Part shown: positions 1-8,016 of the stretch, piece by piece
Numbering within the stretch: the stretch's first letter is position 1
How the letters are laid out: every line of letters begins with the position of its first letter
Source: Paracoccus sp. JM45
Lineage (GTDB): Bacteria; Pseudomonadota; Alphaproteobacteria; Rhodobacterales; Rhodobacteraceae
Reading direction: 5' to 3'
NCBI RefSeq assembly: GCF_003590715.1
Contig: NZ_QQVY01000011.1
Span: 1 to 64,000 of the forward strand
Length of the DNA stretch: 64,000 bases
Made by a program: the position numbers and the translations under genes
Notes under the pieces: model-generated
Database searches by the model: none
Told to the model about the DNA's origin: nothing
Seen by the model: only the letters and a program-made list of their open reading frames with translations

Positions 1-42
1 CTTCGCCTTGAACTCCGCAGAATAGCGCTTTCGTTTCGTCAT
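1..42 (-). CDS. IS3-family transposase OrfA, N-terminal 14 codons only
   Basis: Read on the minus strand from the ATG at 40-42 the product begins MTKRKRYSAEFKAK. This is the typical start of the helix-turn-helix OrfA protein of IS3-family elements (KRRRYSAEFKA-type). The gene continues beyond base 1. Only 14 residues are visible, so the subgroup cannot be named. OrfA would bind the element ends and, after a programmed frameshift, form the OrfAB transposase. Confidence 0.65.
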   Translation of the reverse strand, partial: MTKRKRYSAEFKAK

Positions 43-102
43 CTCAGGTCAGTCCTTCGTCAATCGCTAAAGCTTAGCAACTGGTCCGAATTCCTGCGAC
101 CA
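1..102 (-). mobile_element. End of an IS3-family insertion sequence
   Basis: The window opens inside an insertion sequence whose transposase reads leftwards off the edge. About 60 bases lie between the OrfA start and the point where the neighbouring DUF6998-like gene loses its expected sequence, which fits the leader and terminal inverted repeat of an IS3 element. The outer boundary near base 102 is inferred: reading leftwards there begins with TGGTCGCAGG, and IS3 ends usually begin with TG. The other terminus is outside the window, so the repeat pair and the target duplication cannot be checked here. Confidence 0.5.
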
Positions 103-337
103 CCTCTGTAAAGGTCTTTACTGAGATCGTATCGCCTTCTGCAGAGACGACGTCATAGCCTACCTGATTGACGGCCATCGCCATCTGCCCGCGTGTGATC
201 ATCGCGGCATAAAGTTCGCCAATCCGGCCTGTGAGGTGACGAAGCTCAGCAAGGGGAGCGCCCCAGGACAGCTCCTTTTCTAGCCACTGAAGCGCGTCTG
301 CAAGCGACCTGATGATCTGTGTTTGGCTGAGTGTCAT
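74..337 (-). pseudogene. DUF6998-like protein, 3' end cut off
   Basis: The first 75 or so residues, including the stretch LRHLTGRIGELYAAMITRGQ, resemble small bacterial proteins that I associate with the DUF6998 family of unknown function, which often sit in accessory regions. Family members continue well past the ISVKT motif, but here the sequence changes right after it and stops after 87 residues. The altered tail (VAGIRTSC) is encoded by what appears to be the end of the adjacent IS3 element. I infer that insertion truncated the gene. The family name is recalled from sequence pattern only. Confidence 0.55.
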
Positions 338-490
338 AGCACGACGTTACGTCGATCAATCTAGTAACGACAAGGCCTGAACAAGACCCTCGCAGCTGAC
401 CCCTCCAAGAAGAGTCCCAGCACATGCATGTCCGTGCGGGAAGGTCGTCTATATCGAAAATAACGTGCAACAGCTGCGGCGCCGACAATT

Positions 491-511
491 GCCGCGCCTA
501 TTAGGCGCGGC
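491..511. terminator. GC-rich hairpin between the DUF6998 fragment and the serine hydrolase
   Basis: A perfect 8-base-pair stem (GCCGCGCC / GGCGCGGC) closes on a TATTA loop. It lies upstream of the DUF6998 fragment and downstream of the hydrolase gene, which ends at 587 reading leftwards. On the minus strand it is followed by AATTGTC, a weak U-tract, so it could end transcription from the hydrolase gene. The rest of 338-586 shows no credible gene. Confidence 0.4.
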
Positions 512-586
512 CTCCTTGTGAAATGATTTTTTTCGGAGCGCGTTGCTTCGTTTACGTTGCGCGAGCATATTCTGCTCCAGTAGCTT

Positions 587-1819
587 TCAGTCTAGCGCTG
601 CCGCTATGGCATCGAAGACGACCAAGGGATCAACCGGTTCACGACCGACTGGCTTTGGCTGCGCCATATGCGTAGCGATCACGACATTCCGCTTCGGGTT
701 GATATAGATGTTCTGCCCTTGGATGCCGATTGCGGCGTAGGCGCCGTCGGCAATGGATGGTTCGGTCCAGCCTGGCCACCACATGTAGCCATACTCGATC
801 GTCTCACCATTACTGAGGTCTTGCGGTTGACCTGCGGTCTCGGTCCATCCTTCAGGCAGGATGGATTTGCCGTCGATCACGCCGTCGTCCAGAAAGAACT
901 GACCGAAGCGCGCGAAGTCTCGCAAGGTTGCAGACAGACCACTGCCGCCGATCTCAACCCCGTCTGCACTGTCCAGCCACCAGTTCGCCTCGGACTCCAT
1001 ACCGTAGGGCTGCCAGATCTTCTGGGCGAGATAGTCCGCCAGTGGCATACCAACGGCACCGTGAACCACCTCGCCCAGCACCTGCGTCTCGCCGGTCGAG
1101 TAGGTATGATGAGTGCCGGGTTCATATGCTCGGGGCAGGGCCGCCATCACCTCCATCGCAGCGCCGGGGCGCTGTTCGATCTGGGCGCGCAGCAGATCGC
1201 GGCGGTCAGAATCGGGATCCGTATATGTCTCGTTCCAATCTACTCCGGATGCCATCAGCAGGATGTCGCGGATGCTAACACCGTCATAGGCGCTGCCGGC
1301 TAACTCGGGAACATAATCGACCACCATATCGTCCACACTCTCGATATAGCCGTCAACGATCGCAGCACCCACCAAGGTAGACGTTATAGACTTGGCGACC
1401 GACATCGACATCCAGCGCGTGTCGGGGGTGTTGCCACGCTGATAGGTCTCGTAGACAACCTTACCGTCTTTCAGCACGATCATCCCGGTCACGTTATCCA
1501 ATGACAGGAAGTCATAAAGATCATAGGTCGCGTCTTCGACCTTGTAGTCGATCATGTCCAGTAGATCGACAGATGCCTCGGACAGCTCGTGGGGATTCTC
1601 GCTTGCCGGGATCGTCCGTGTCGGAAAGAGGCGATCAATATTGCGGAATGTGCTGACCGCCAGATCAGGGGTTAAGTGTCCGTTATAGACATCTTCAACC
1701 GTGCCGATGGGTTCGTTTGCGTGGGCATAGTCTTGGGCTTGCGCCAAGCTCGGTAGAGCCAAGCAGATTATGCCGAGGCTCAGATAACTCCTCTTTCGAT
1801 GCACTAAGGTTATGTCCAT
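587..1819 (-). CDS. Exported serine hydrolase, class C beta-lactamase/esterase fold
   Basis: The 410-residue protein starts with a signal peptide ending near the AQAQ stretch at residues 26-29. The active-site SxxK motif is SVAK at 140-143 and the second motif is YST at 240-242. These place it in the beta-lactamase-related penicillin-binding/esterase family (Pfam Beta-lactamase), whose members include EstB-type esterases, peptidases and 6-aminohexanoate-dimer hydrolases. The C-terminal part carries a GIQGQ stretch where this family has its HxG/KTG-like element. It acts outside the cytoplasm. The gene is isolated between relic mobile elements, so context does not suggest a substrate. Resistance to beta-lactams should not be assumed. 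Confidence 0.85.
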   Translation of the reverse strand: MDITLVHRKRSYLSLGIICLALPSLAQAQDYAHANEPIGTVEDVYNGHLTPDLAVSTFRNIDRLFPTRTIPASENPHELSEASVDLLDMIDYKVEDATYDLYDFLSLDNVTGMIVLKDGKVVYETYQRGNTPDTRWMSMSVAKSITSTLVGAAIVDGYIESVDDMVVDYVPELAGSAYDGVSIRDILLMASGVDWNETYTDPDSDRRDLLRAQIEQRPGAAMEVMAALPRAYEPGTHHTYSTGETQVLGEVVHGAVGMPLADYLAQKIWQPYGMESEANWWLDSADGVEIGGSGLSATLRDFARFGQFFLDDGVIDGKSILPEGWTETAGQPQDLSNGETIEYGYMWWPGWTEPSIADGAYAAIGIQGQNIYINPKRNVVIATHMAQPKPVGREPVDPLVVFDAIAAALD

Positions 1820-1934
1820 GCCGCCCTCCTTTTGCTGAACTTAAGAGACGGTCATTTCAGGAGGGGCGCAAGTGGAGAAGACCTTTGCGTTTCATGGGCA
1901 TCATCCTCACTCATTTTGAATCAAAGAGGCTATA

Positions 1935-2107
1935 ATGGATGCAGGCAATTTCACCGCTGACATCAAGCGCGAAAGGATTAGACGAGTGACCGCTAGGTTC
2001 GTGACAACGCCGGGTAGGGCGTGTTCGATTACATTGAGATATTCTACAGCATTAAGGGCCAGCGCGCGAAGAAGGGAATATTCTCACCCGCCTAGTTCAA
2101 GCGACAA
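1935..2107 (+). pseudogene. Relic of an IS3-family OrfB transposase C-terminus
   Basis: Translation from 1935 gives GNFTADIKRERI followed by VTARFVTTPGRA. A shift to the next frame at about 2016-2021 gives VFDYIEIFYSIKGQR and then GIFSPA, a TAG stop at 2093 and FKRQ. The order matches the end of the IS3 integrase domain (SFFxxLKxERI, ARxxVFDYIExFYN, LSPxxFE). A frameshift plus an in-frame stop show it is dead. No complete element surrounds it. Confidence 0.6.
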
Positions 2108-2236
2108 CGGTCGATGAGACGCGAAGGCATTCTAGGAAACTCGTGGCCATTCAAGCCTATGCAAAGCATGGCTCGCGCAATGCGGGCGAGATATGATCTC
2201 GACTGTTAGGCCGAGGCGCGTAAGATATGCAATACA

Positions 2237-2259
2237 TTTTGCTATACAAAATGATATAC
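2237..2259 (+). repeat. Copy 1 of the TTTTGCTATACA / TGATATAC element
   Basis: The element reads TTTTGCTATACA, three bases, TGATATAC. The same two blocks recur at 2403-2427 with five bases between them. Within each copy the octamers TGCTATAC and TGATATAC form a tandem pair. This copy also lies within the perfect inverted repeat CATTTTG/CAAAATG. Confidence 0.55.
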
Positions 2260-2402
2260 GCTAAATAATAAGTATATTTTATTTCAATGTGTTGAGAGAT
2301 TTTTGAACTGGGATTGAAGGACTCTCGCTCCGCCAATTTCATTCAGTTTAGATGATGCGCAAACCAGCAAACGCAGAGCGTTTTGGCCGTTTGATGCATC
2401 TT

Positions 2403-2427
2403 TTTTGCTATACATCGAGTGATATAC
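2403..2427 (+). repeat. Copy 2 of the TTTTGCTATACA / TGATATAC element, in front of the integrase
   Basis: This copy ends 24 bases before the integrase start codon. The position fits a promoter or operator of the integrase gene, with TGATATAC close to a -10 box. The duplication 166 bases upstream could be a second binding site or a by-product of rearrangement. Confidence 0.45.
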
Positions 2428-2451
2428 AGGCTTCGGCTTGACGAGGTTTGT

Positions 2452-3091
2452 ATGACGCTCGGGACGCGCGAGAACTTGGTTAAAAGCACTCTGTATTTCT
2501 ACAAGCGCATGCCCAAGCGCTATGCATCGGTTGAGCCGAGAAAGCATGTCTAGGTTAGCCTCAAGACTGATTTTGCGTCGAACGCACAGAGGAAGGGCCA
2601 TGCCGTTTGGGATAAGATGATCGCAGCCTGGGTAGCGAAACTGGCACGCGCTGACGATGATGCCGAGCAGTTATTCGCTGCAGCGCGCAGCTAGCGAAGG
2701 GTTTCCGCTACCTGTGCGCTGAAGGTCGCGGAGCTGCTGCTGAATGAGATTCGTGATCGGCTTTCTGCTGTGACCCGTTCGGGCGATAAGCCGAACTCTA
2801 TCGACATGCGCGAAGCGACAGCCCTTTTTGGCGGGGCGGAGGAGCCTTCGCTGATCATCAGTCGCAGTCTTAAGCTTTATTGGACACTTGCGAAGGATAG
2901 AACGCTTGGTAAGTCACCCGACCTGATCCGGCGATGGAAGAACCCCCGCAAGAAAGCTATCCAGAACCTTGTTCAGGTGATCGGCGATAAGTCGATTGAT
3001 CAAATCACCGGCGACGACATGCCGGATTTCCGAAACTGGTGGATTGAATGCCTCGAAGTAAAGGACCTGACGCCAAACAGCTTTAACGCGG
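2452..3091 (+). pseudogene. Tyrosine integrase (phage/island type), broken N-terminal half
   Basis: From the ATG at 2452 the frame encodes STLYFYKRMPKRYASVEPRKHV, in two parts around the KRMPKRY core, like the N-terminal DUF6538 module of alphaproteobacterial site-specific recombinases. It then runs through PSLIISRSLKLYWTLAKDRT into a SAM-like core-binding segment (IDQITGDDMPDFRNWW). A TAG at 2551 replaces a residue in the HVxVSLKTD stretch. A second TAG at 2692 falls where reading one frame over restores LAKGFRYL before the original frame resumes at KVAELLLNEIRDRL. The catalytic domain with its R-H-R-Y residues is missing, because the sequence joins a cupin fragment near 3083-3095. It cannot be functional. 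Confidence 0.8.
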
Positions 3092-3298
3092 TATGAACCC
3101 AAGGCATCGGTGCCGCGTCATCGCCATGACGGTCTGGAAACCATTATCGTGCTGGAGGGAAGCCAGTCTGACGAAGCCGGCACCTATGACACCGGAACGA
3201 TGGTCCGCAACCAGCCCGGTTCGATACACCGCGTCTGGTCGGATGAGGGCTGCGTCGTTCTGATACAACGGGAAAAGCCGGTGGTGATCCTTGATTGA
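3083..3298 (+). pseudogene. ChrR-type cupin (anti-sigma-factor-like) fragment
   Basis: The open frame reads LTRYEPKASVPRHRHDG and then ETIIVLEG. This is the metal-binding cupin motif (RHRHDGxE) of ChrR-like cupin proteins, and the fragment ends with a complete C-terminus (PVVILD). No start codon or N-terminal part exists upstream; the frame runs straight out of the integrase relic. A GTG at 3110 could start a 62-residue piece but would lack the first strand of the barrel. ChrR-type cupins bind zinc and pair with ECF sigma factors. No sigma factor gene is nearby, so this is a remnant left by recombination or deletion. Confidence 0.75.
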
Positions 3299-3318
3299 AT
3301 TCAACGACCCGACTGTCC

Positions 3319-3375
3319 CGCGCCCCCATTTGCAATCCTTGGCCTTTCGACCATAGGACTGCCAATGGGGGCGCG
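3319..3375. terminator. Long inverted repeat between converging genes
   Basis: The arms CGCGCCCCCATTTGC (3319-3333) and GCCAATGGGGGCGCG (3361-3375) pair over 15 positions with one mismatch around a 27-base loop. The repeat lies between the cupin fragment and the acyl-CoA synthetase, which converge here, so a bidirectional terminator is possible. No U-tract follows on either strand. Confidence 0.4.
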
Positions 3376-3381
3376 GATCGC

Positions 3382-4893
3382 CTAGGGTTGCCGGTATTCC
3401 TGCCAAAGTTTGCGTTTGAACAGTTTGCCGGTTTCCGTCCGTGGCAATGCCTTGCGAAAATCGATGCTGCGCGGGCATTTGATGACTGACAGGCGGGCGC
3501 GGCACCATTCGATCAATTCCTGTTCCAATGCAGGGGATGCCTGTCCTGTGGTGGTCTGGACAACGGCTTTGACCTCTTCGCCGAAATCCTCGTTCGGGAT
3601 GCCGATGACGGCGGCGTCAAGGACATCGGGATGCGCCAGAAGGGCATTTTCGGCCTCTTGCGGATAGATGTTCACACCGCCGGAAATAATGACGAATGAT
3701 TTGCGGTCGGTCAGATACAGATAGCCGGCAGGGTCGACCCGACCGATATCCCCCAAAGTTGTCCAGCCTTGTGCATTCCGGCTGGCGGCCGTCTTTTCGG
3801 GATCGTTGTGATAGATGAACTGGTGGCCGTTTTCGAAATAGATCTCTCCCTCGGCACCGGATGGCAGTTCATGGCCGTCTTCGTCGCAGATATGGATGCG
3901 ACCCAGTTTCGCCCGCCCGACAGAGCCGGGATGTGTCAGCCATTCAACCGTGTCCAGCGCGGTAAAACCGTTGTTTTCGGTGCCTGCATAATATTCATGG
4001 ATCACCGGCCCCCACCAGTCGATCATCCGTTCCTTGACGTCGATCGGGCAGGGGGCAGCTGCATGGACCGCCATCTGCATCGAGGACACAACATAGGCAC
4101 CGCGGATATCATCGGGCAGTTTCAGCATGCGGACAAACATCGTCGGCACCCATTGGCTGTGGGTGATATGATGCGTCTGGATCAGCGCCAGTGATTTTTC
4201 CGCGTCGAATTTCCCCATGATAAAGGCCGATCCGCCCGACTTGATGGTGACCATACTGTGGCGCAGGGGAGCCGCGTGATACAGCGGCGCGGGTGACAGG
4301 TATCGCGTGTCGCGTTCATAGCCGAACAGCCCGCCCAGAAGGTCAATCAGCATTGTCCGCGATCCGGGGGGGTCGTTCGGCATGGGCCATTTGATGCCTT
4401 TGGGCCGCCCCGTCGTCCCCGAGGAATAAAGCATATCCAAACCCTGCGCCTCGTCCTTGATAGGGGTTGCGGGCATTCTATCGGCCCGTTGGTTCCATTC
4501 GTCGCAGGTCAGGATTGTCAGATCGGGCATCTGCCGGGCAATTGCATCGGTCAGCGCCGCGAACTGCTCCGAGGTGACCAGCACATTTGCACCGCAATCG
4601 CGGATGATATAGGCAAGTTCCTCTTGCGACAGATGCGTGCTGGCGGTGGTATAATACAGCCCGCTGCGATCTGCTGCAAAGCAGATTTCCAGAAATTCCC
4701 GCCGGTTTTCCAACAGGACCATAAGGTGATCCTGACGCTGCAAGCCAAGTTGTCGCAGCAGATGCGCGCCCTGATTGGCGCGATCTTCAAGCGCGCGAAA
4801 ACTGACATCCTCGGCGGTGTCGCACATGTGGAACGCCAGACGGTCGGGGTCCTGACCGGCCCAGTGGCGTGTGTGGTATATCAGATCGGCCAT
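3382..4893 (-). CDS. Acyl-CoA synthetase (AMP-forming), ANL superfamily
   Basis: The 503-residue enzyme would activate a carboxylic acid to its CoA thioester with ATP. The adenylate-forming signature LYSSGTTGRPKG is intact, followed by EYYAGTENNG and the hinge region GDIGRVD...LYLTDRKSFVIISGG. The C-terminal lysine motif is PRTETGKLFKRKL. These define the fatty-acyl/aryl-CoA ligase family, but the chain or ring specificity cannot be read from sequence. It is the last gene of an operon with alcohol dehydrogenase (three-base gap), acyl-CoA dehydrogenase and a LIV-type importer, so its substrate is probably the imported compound or an acid derived from it. The gene ends close to the relic region. 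Confidence 0.9.
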   Translation of the reverse strand: MADLIYHTRHWAGQDPDRLAFHMCDTAEDVSFRALEDRANQGAHLLRQLGLQRQDHLMVLLENRREFLEICFAADRSGLYYTTASTHLSQEELAYIIRDCGANVLVTSEQFAALTDAIARQMPDLTILTCDEWNQRADRMPATPIKDEAQGLDMLYSSGTTGRPKGIKWPMPNDPPGSRTMLIDLLGGLFGYERDTRYLSPAPLYHAAPLRHSMVTIKSGGSAFIMGKFDAEKSLALIQTHHITHSQWVPTMFVRMLKLPDDIRGAYVVSSMQMAVHAAAPCPIDVKERMIDWWGPVIHEYYAGTENNGFTALDTVEWLTHPGSVGRAKLGRIHICDEDGHELPSGAEGEIYFENGHQFIYHNDPEKTAASRNAQGWTTLGDIGRVDPAGYLYLTDRKSFVIISGGVNIYPQEAENALLAHPDVLDAAVIGIPNEDFGEEVKAVVQTTTGQASPALEQELIEWCRARLSVIKCPRSIDFRKALPRTETGKLFKRKLWQEYRQP

Positions 4894-4896
4894 ATG

Positions 4897-5913
4897 TCAG
4901 AACCCGATCAGCGTTTTGCCCAAACCCGGACCCGCGCGCAGATATTCAAGGGCCTGACGCAGATCGGCAAAGTCGAATGTCTTGCCCAGAACGGGGCGGG
5001 TGCCATGTTGGGTCATGGCCCGCAACATGGCCTCAAACCCGTCACGATGCCCGACGGTGACGCCTTGCAATCGCACCTGACGTGCCACGATCGGCCCCAA
5101 TGAGGCATCCAGTTGCAGCCCCGTCAGAACGCCGATCATGGCAATTGTACCACCGGGCCGGATGGCGCGCAGCGACAGTGGCAGCGTTTCGGCACCGCCC
5201 AGTTCCACGATCAGATCATAGCCGCCACGATCGGATGTCACCTCGCGGCTGGCGCGGGCCCAATCGGGTGTATCGCGATAATTGATGGTGGCATCGGCCC
5301 CCATCGCGCGCACGGTTTCCAGCTTTTCATCACTGGAGGAGATGACTGTCACATGCGCGCCCTGCATCTTAGCAAAGGCCAGCGCGAACATCGCAACGCC
5401 GCCCGTGCCCTGCACCAGAACACGGTCACCGGCGCTGATCCGGCCATGGGTGGTGATCGCGCTCCAACCTGTCAGGCCGGCGCAGGGCAGGGTCGCGGCC
5501 TCGGCGTCGGTCAGGTAATCTGGCACACGGACAACGCCGTCTTCGGACAGGCAGACCATATCGGCCATCACCCCGTCCAGCGGACCGCCAAGCGCGGATG
5601 CGAATGCCGCCGGTGAAGGGGCACCGCCGATCCAGTTCTGGAAATAGGTCGGGCAGACCCGATCCCCCTTGGCCACACGGCTGACGCCTTCACCTGTTTC
5701 CACCACAATGCCGACGCCATCGGACAGGGGGATCAGTGGAAGGTTGCCGGTCGCCCTGCCATAGCCGCGTTCGGGCACGATCAGATCGCGGGCATTCAGC
5801 GATGCCGCGCGCATCTGGATCAGCACCTGACCGCGACCGGGTTCGGGGACGGGCCTGTCGGCCAGTTTCAGGTTGTCGATGCCCCAGTCATCCTGGATCT
5901 GGAATACGCGCAT
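4897..5913 (-). CDS. Zinc-independent alcohol dehydrogenase/quinone oxidoreductase (MDR family)
   Basis: The ATG at 5911-5913 gives a 338-residue medium-chain dehydrogenase/reductase starting MRVFQIQDDWG. The longer open frame upstream overlaps the preceding gene and is not family sequence. The GroES-like part (ARDLIVPERGYGR, IPLSDGVGIV) lacks the usual zinc-binding cysteine cluster. The Rossmann nucleotide site is VQGTGGVAMFAL. It resembles NAD(P)-dependent zinc-free alcohol dehydrogenase-like oxidoreductases of the YogA/quinone-reductase type. It sits between the acyl-CoA dehydrogenase and the CoA ligase genes, so a redox step in the same degradative route is likely; the direction and substrate are unknown. 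Confidence 0.85.
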   Translation of the reverse strand: MRVFQIQDDWGIDNLKLADRPVPEPGRGQVLIQMRAASLNARDLIVPERGYGRATGNLPLIPLSDGVGIVVETGEGVSRVAKGDRVCPTYFQNWIGGAPSPAAFASALGGPLDGVMADMVCLSEDGVVRVPDYLTDAEAATLPCAGLTGWSAITTHGRISAGDRVLVQGTGGVAMFALAFAKMQGAHVTVISSSDEKLETVRAMGADATINYRDTPDWARASREVTSDRGGYDLIVELGGAETLPLSLRAIRPGGTIAMIGVLTGLQLDASLGPIVARQVRLQGVTVGHRDGFEAMLRAMTQHGTRPVLGKTFDFADLRQALEYLRAGPGLGKTLIGF

Positions 5914-5923
5914 GATATCCTCG

Positions 5924-7066
5924 TCAGTTCTGAATTTCGGTAAGGGGCCGCGCCAGTCTCGCGATCCGTTCAAGCAGCATCTCGGTCGAGCCGTCGACCA
6001 AAGCGGCGATCTGTGCGGCAGCAAGATGGCGGGCCATGGGATATTGCGGGCGCAGGCCCTCGGCGCCCATGGCGTGCAGCAGGGCGGGCAGATGGGTGCA
6101 TGCCGCATCGGTGGCCGCCACTTTGGCAAAGGCTGCCTGCAACTGGGCATCCTGCCCTGCATCAATTGCGTGGATTGCGGCATCGGTCAAGGCAAGGGCT
6201 GCTGCCAGTGCTGTTTCCGCACGGGCCAAGGGCAGTCGCCAGCCCTGATGGGCCTGCAAGGTTTTGCCAAAGGTCCGACGCGTGGCCCCATAGGCACCAG
6301 CGTAATGCAGGGCGGCATCCAGCATGCCGCAGCACATCGCCGCGACATACGTTCGCGCGCCGTTGATGTCCGACATGATACTGTGAAAGGCCTGACCGGC
6401 AGGCAGGATCAGGTTGTCAGCGGGCAGCACCACATCCGACAGCACAAAGCCGCCGGTGCCCGCGCTGGCTTGGGCAAAATCGGAGCCGGTCGCGTTGCGA
6501 CGACAGCCCGGCGCGGTCAGATCGACCAGAAAGGCTGCGATGCCCGCGATATCACCCTGTCCGGCGGTCTGGGCAAAGACGATTGCCGTTGCCGCATGTC
6601 GCGCATTCACGATCCAGCATTTCTCGCCGTTCAGCACCCATTCGTCGTCAACGCGCCTTGCGCTGGTCTGCATTGCCGCGACATCCGACCCTGCATCGGG
6701 TTCGGTCAGGGCGGTGCAGGCGCTGGCTTCGCCCCATAACAGTGCGGGCATAAAGGCAGCCCGTGCCTGTGGCGAACCGCTGGTGGCAATCCGTGCGGCG
6801 ACGTTATGGGTATTGACCACCGACATGGCAAAACCGAAATCTGCCGCGGCCAGTGCCTGACAGGCGCGGGCCTTGACCGCAAAACCAAGACCAAGGCCGC
6901 CTTCGGATTGCGGAACCTGCAGGCGGAACAGGCCCAGATCGGCGACCTTCCGGAACAGGTCGGGTTCGGGCGCTTGCCCCTTGGACCACAAAGGTGCGGT
7001 CGGGGCGATCATATCCGCCGCAAAGATGCGGATATTATCAAGCGTTACTTGCGCGTCTGGGGTCAT
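5924..7066 (-). CDS. Acyl-CoA dehydrogenase
   Basis: The chosen start (MTPDAQVTLDNI) yields 380 residues, normal for the family, and overlaps the LivM stop codon as ATGA. FAD-dependent acyl-CoA dehydrogenases introduce an alpha-beta double bond in acyl-CoA and pass electrons to ETF. Visible signatures are the first family motif ACTALTEPDAGSD and the C-terminal segment YPMARHLAAAQIAALVDGSTEM. In the second motif the catalytic-base region follows the QAHQGWRLPLARAE helix. The coupling to an importer and a CoA ligase indicates catabolism of an organic acid. The exact acyl chain is not predictable. Confidence 0.88.
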   Translation of the reverse strand: MTPDAQVTLDNIRIFAADMIAPTAPLWSKGQAPEPDLFRKVADLGLFRLQVPQSEGGLGLGFAVKARACQALAAADFGFAMSVVNTHNVAARIATSGSPQARAAFMPALLWGEASACTALTEPDAGSDVAAMQTSARRVDDEWVLNGEKCWIVNARHAATAIVFAQTAGQGDIAGIAAFLVDLTAPGCRRNATGSDFAQASAGTGGFVLSDVVLPADNLILPAGQAFHSIMSDINGARTYVAAMCCGMLDAALHYAGAYGATRRTFGKTLQAHQGWRLPLARAETALAAALALTDAAIHAIDAGQDAQLQAAFAKVAATDAACTHLPALLHAMGAEGLRPQYPMARHLAAAQIAALVDGSTEMLLERIARLARPLTEIQN

Positions 7067-8013
7067 TTGCGGCCCCCGAAACGCGTGCCCAGATCGCGGG
7101 CCAGACCGACGATGCCCCGCGGCATGAAGATCGTCGCCAGAACCAGGATCAGCCCGTAAAGGATCAGGCGGAAACTGTCGGCAAAGCGCAGATATTCGGG
7201 CAAGAAGACCACGAAAAACGCGCCGATGACCGGACCTGTCAAGGTTCCCGATCCGCCGATGATCACCGCAAGAATGGCATCCATCGATTGGGCGACGCCG
7301 AAAATCTCGGGGTTGATAAAGCTTTGGTAATGGGCGTAAAGCGCGCCCGCCAGACCCGCGAACATGGCGCTGATGACAAAGGCGAACAGCTTGTAACGCC
7401 ATGCCGCCACCCCGACCGAGGCGACAAGATCCTCGTTCTGGCGGATGGCCAGCAGGATCTGTCCGATACGGGATCTGACGATGACTGCGGCCAATGTGGT
7501 CATCAGAACGGCAATGGCCAGCACGAAGTAGTAATAGACCTGACGATCATAGAAATCGATCATTGCACCGCGCCCGTATCCGGGTTTGTGAATGCCGCTG
7601 ATGCCTGCCTCGCCGTTTGTCAGGTGGGTAAAGTTCAACAGGACGATGAAGATCACCATGTTGAAGGCCAGCGTCACGATGGCAAAGTAATGCCCCTTGA
7701 CCCGCAAACTGGGATAGCCTGCCACCAGCGCGAAAACGGCAGTGACCAACGGTGCAAGAATGATGGTCATGCCGACCGGCAATCCGAAATGGCTGCCCAT
7801 CAGCGCGCTGCTATAGGCGCCGATGCCCATAAAGCCCGCCTGCACGATAGAGACATAGCCGGTATAGCCCTGGATCAGGTTCTGACCCTGTGCCATGATG
7901 ACCCAGATCAGCGCCAGAATGCACAGATGCAGATAGTATTTGACGGTGATCAGCTGGGGCAGGGCAAGGAACAGCACCAATGCGGCCAGCATCAGAAGTG
8001 TCTTGAATTTCAT
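7063..8013 (-). CDS. LIV-type ABC importer permease (LivM-like)
   Basis: This 316-residue, strongly hydrophobic protein has the BPD_transp_2 arrangement of LivM. It contains MAQGQNLIQGYTGYVSI near the N-terminus, the loop YPSLRVKGHYFAIVTLAF and the cytoplasmic coupling segment AIRQNEDLVASVGV. Together with LivH it forms the membrane channel of a high-affinity branched-chain amino acid/organic acid importer. The gene starts four bases after livH ends. LIV-type systems transport many substrates besides leucine, isoleucine and valine, including aromatic acids, amides and urea. The catabolic genes downstream suggest a non-protein acid here. Confidence 0.9.
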   Translation of the reverse strand: MKFKTLLMLAALVLFLALPQLITVKYYLHLCILALIWVIMAQGQNLIQGYTGYVSIVQAGFMGIGAYSSALMGSHFGLPVGMTIILAPLVTAVFALVAGYPSLRVKGHYFAIVTLAFNMVIFIVLLNFTHLTNGEAGISGIHKPGYGRGAMIDFYDRQVYYYFVLAIAVLMTTLAAVIVRSRIGQILLAIRQNEDLVASVGVAAWRYKLFAFVISAMFAGLAGALYAHYQSFINPEIFGVAQSMDAILAVIIGGSGTLTGPVIGAFFVVFLPEYLRFADSFRLILYGLILVLATIFMPRGIVGLARDLGTRFGGRK

Positions 8014-8016
8014 GGC

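Larger units (their letters stand above)
2108..2451. other. AT-rich non-coding stretch upstream of the integrase pseudogene
   Basis: No convincing gene is seen. The part around 2220-2300 is much richer in A and T than the rest of the window. It includes a perfect inverted repeat CATTTTG-ctata-CAAAATG (2235-2253) and one copy of a duplicated TTTTGCTATACA...TGATATAC element. A 61-codon minus-strand frame here has no recognisable product. The composition and the flanking relics suggest imported DNA. Confidence 0.5.

Noticed and set aside
587..1819. Beta-lactam resistance gene
   Set aside because: The SxxK and YST motifs fit the broad esterase/penicillin-binding fold, but there is no KTG box, so resistance is not supported.
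2157..2342. Minus-strand frame of 61 codons in AT-rich DNA
   Set aside because: No ribosome site, signal peptide or family pattern; composition is that of a non-coding relic region.
2284..2601. Minus-strand frame of 105 codons
   Set aside because: It runs antisense to the integrase relic, which is recognisable despite its stops, and has no recognisable product.
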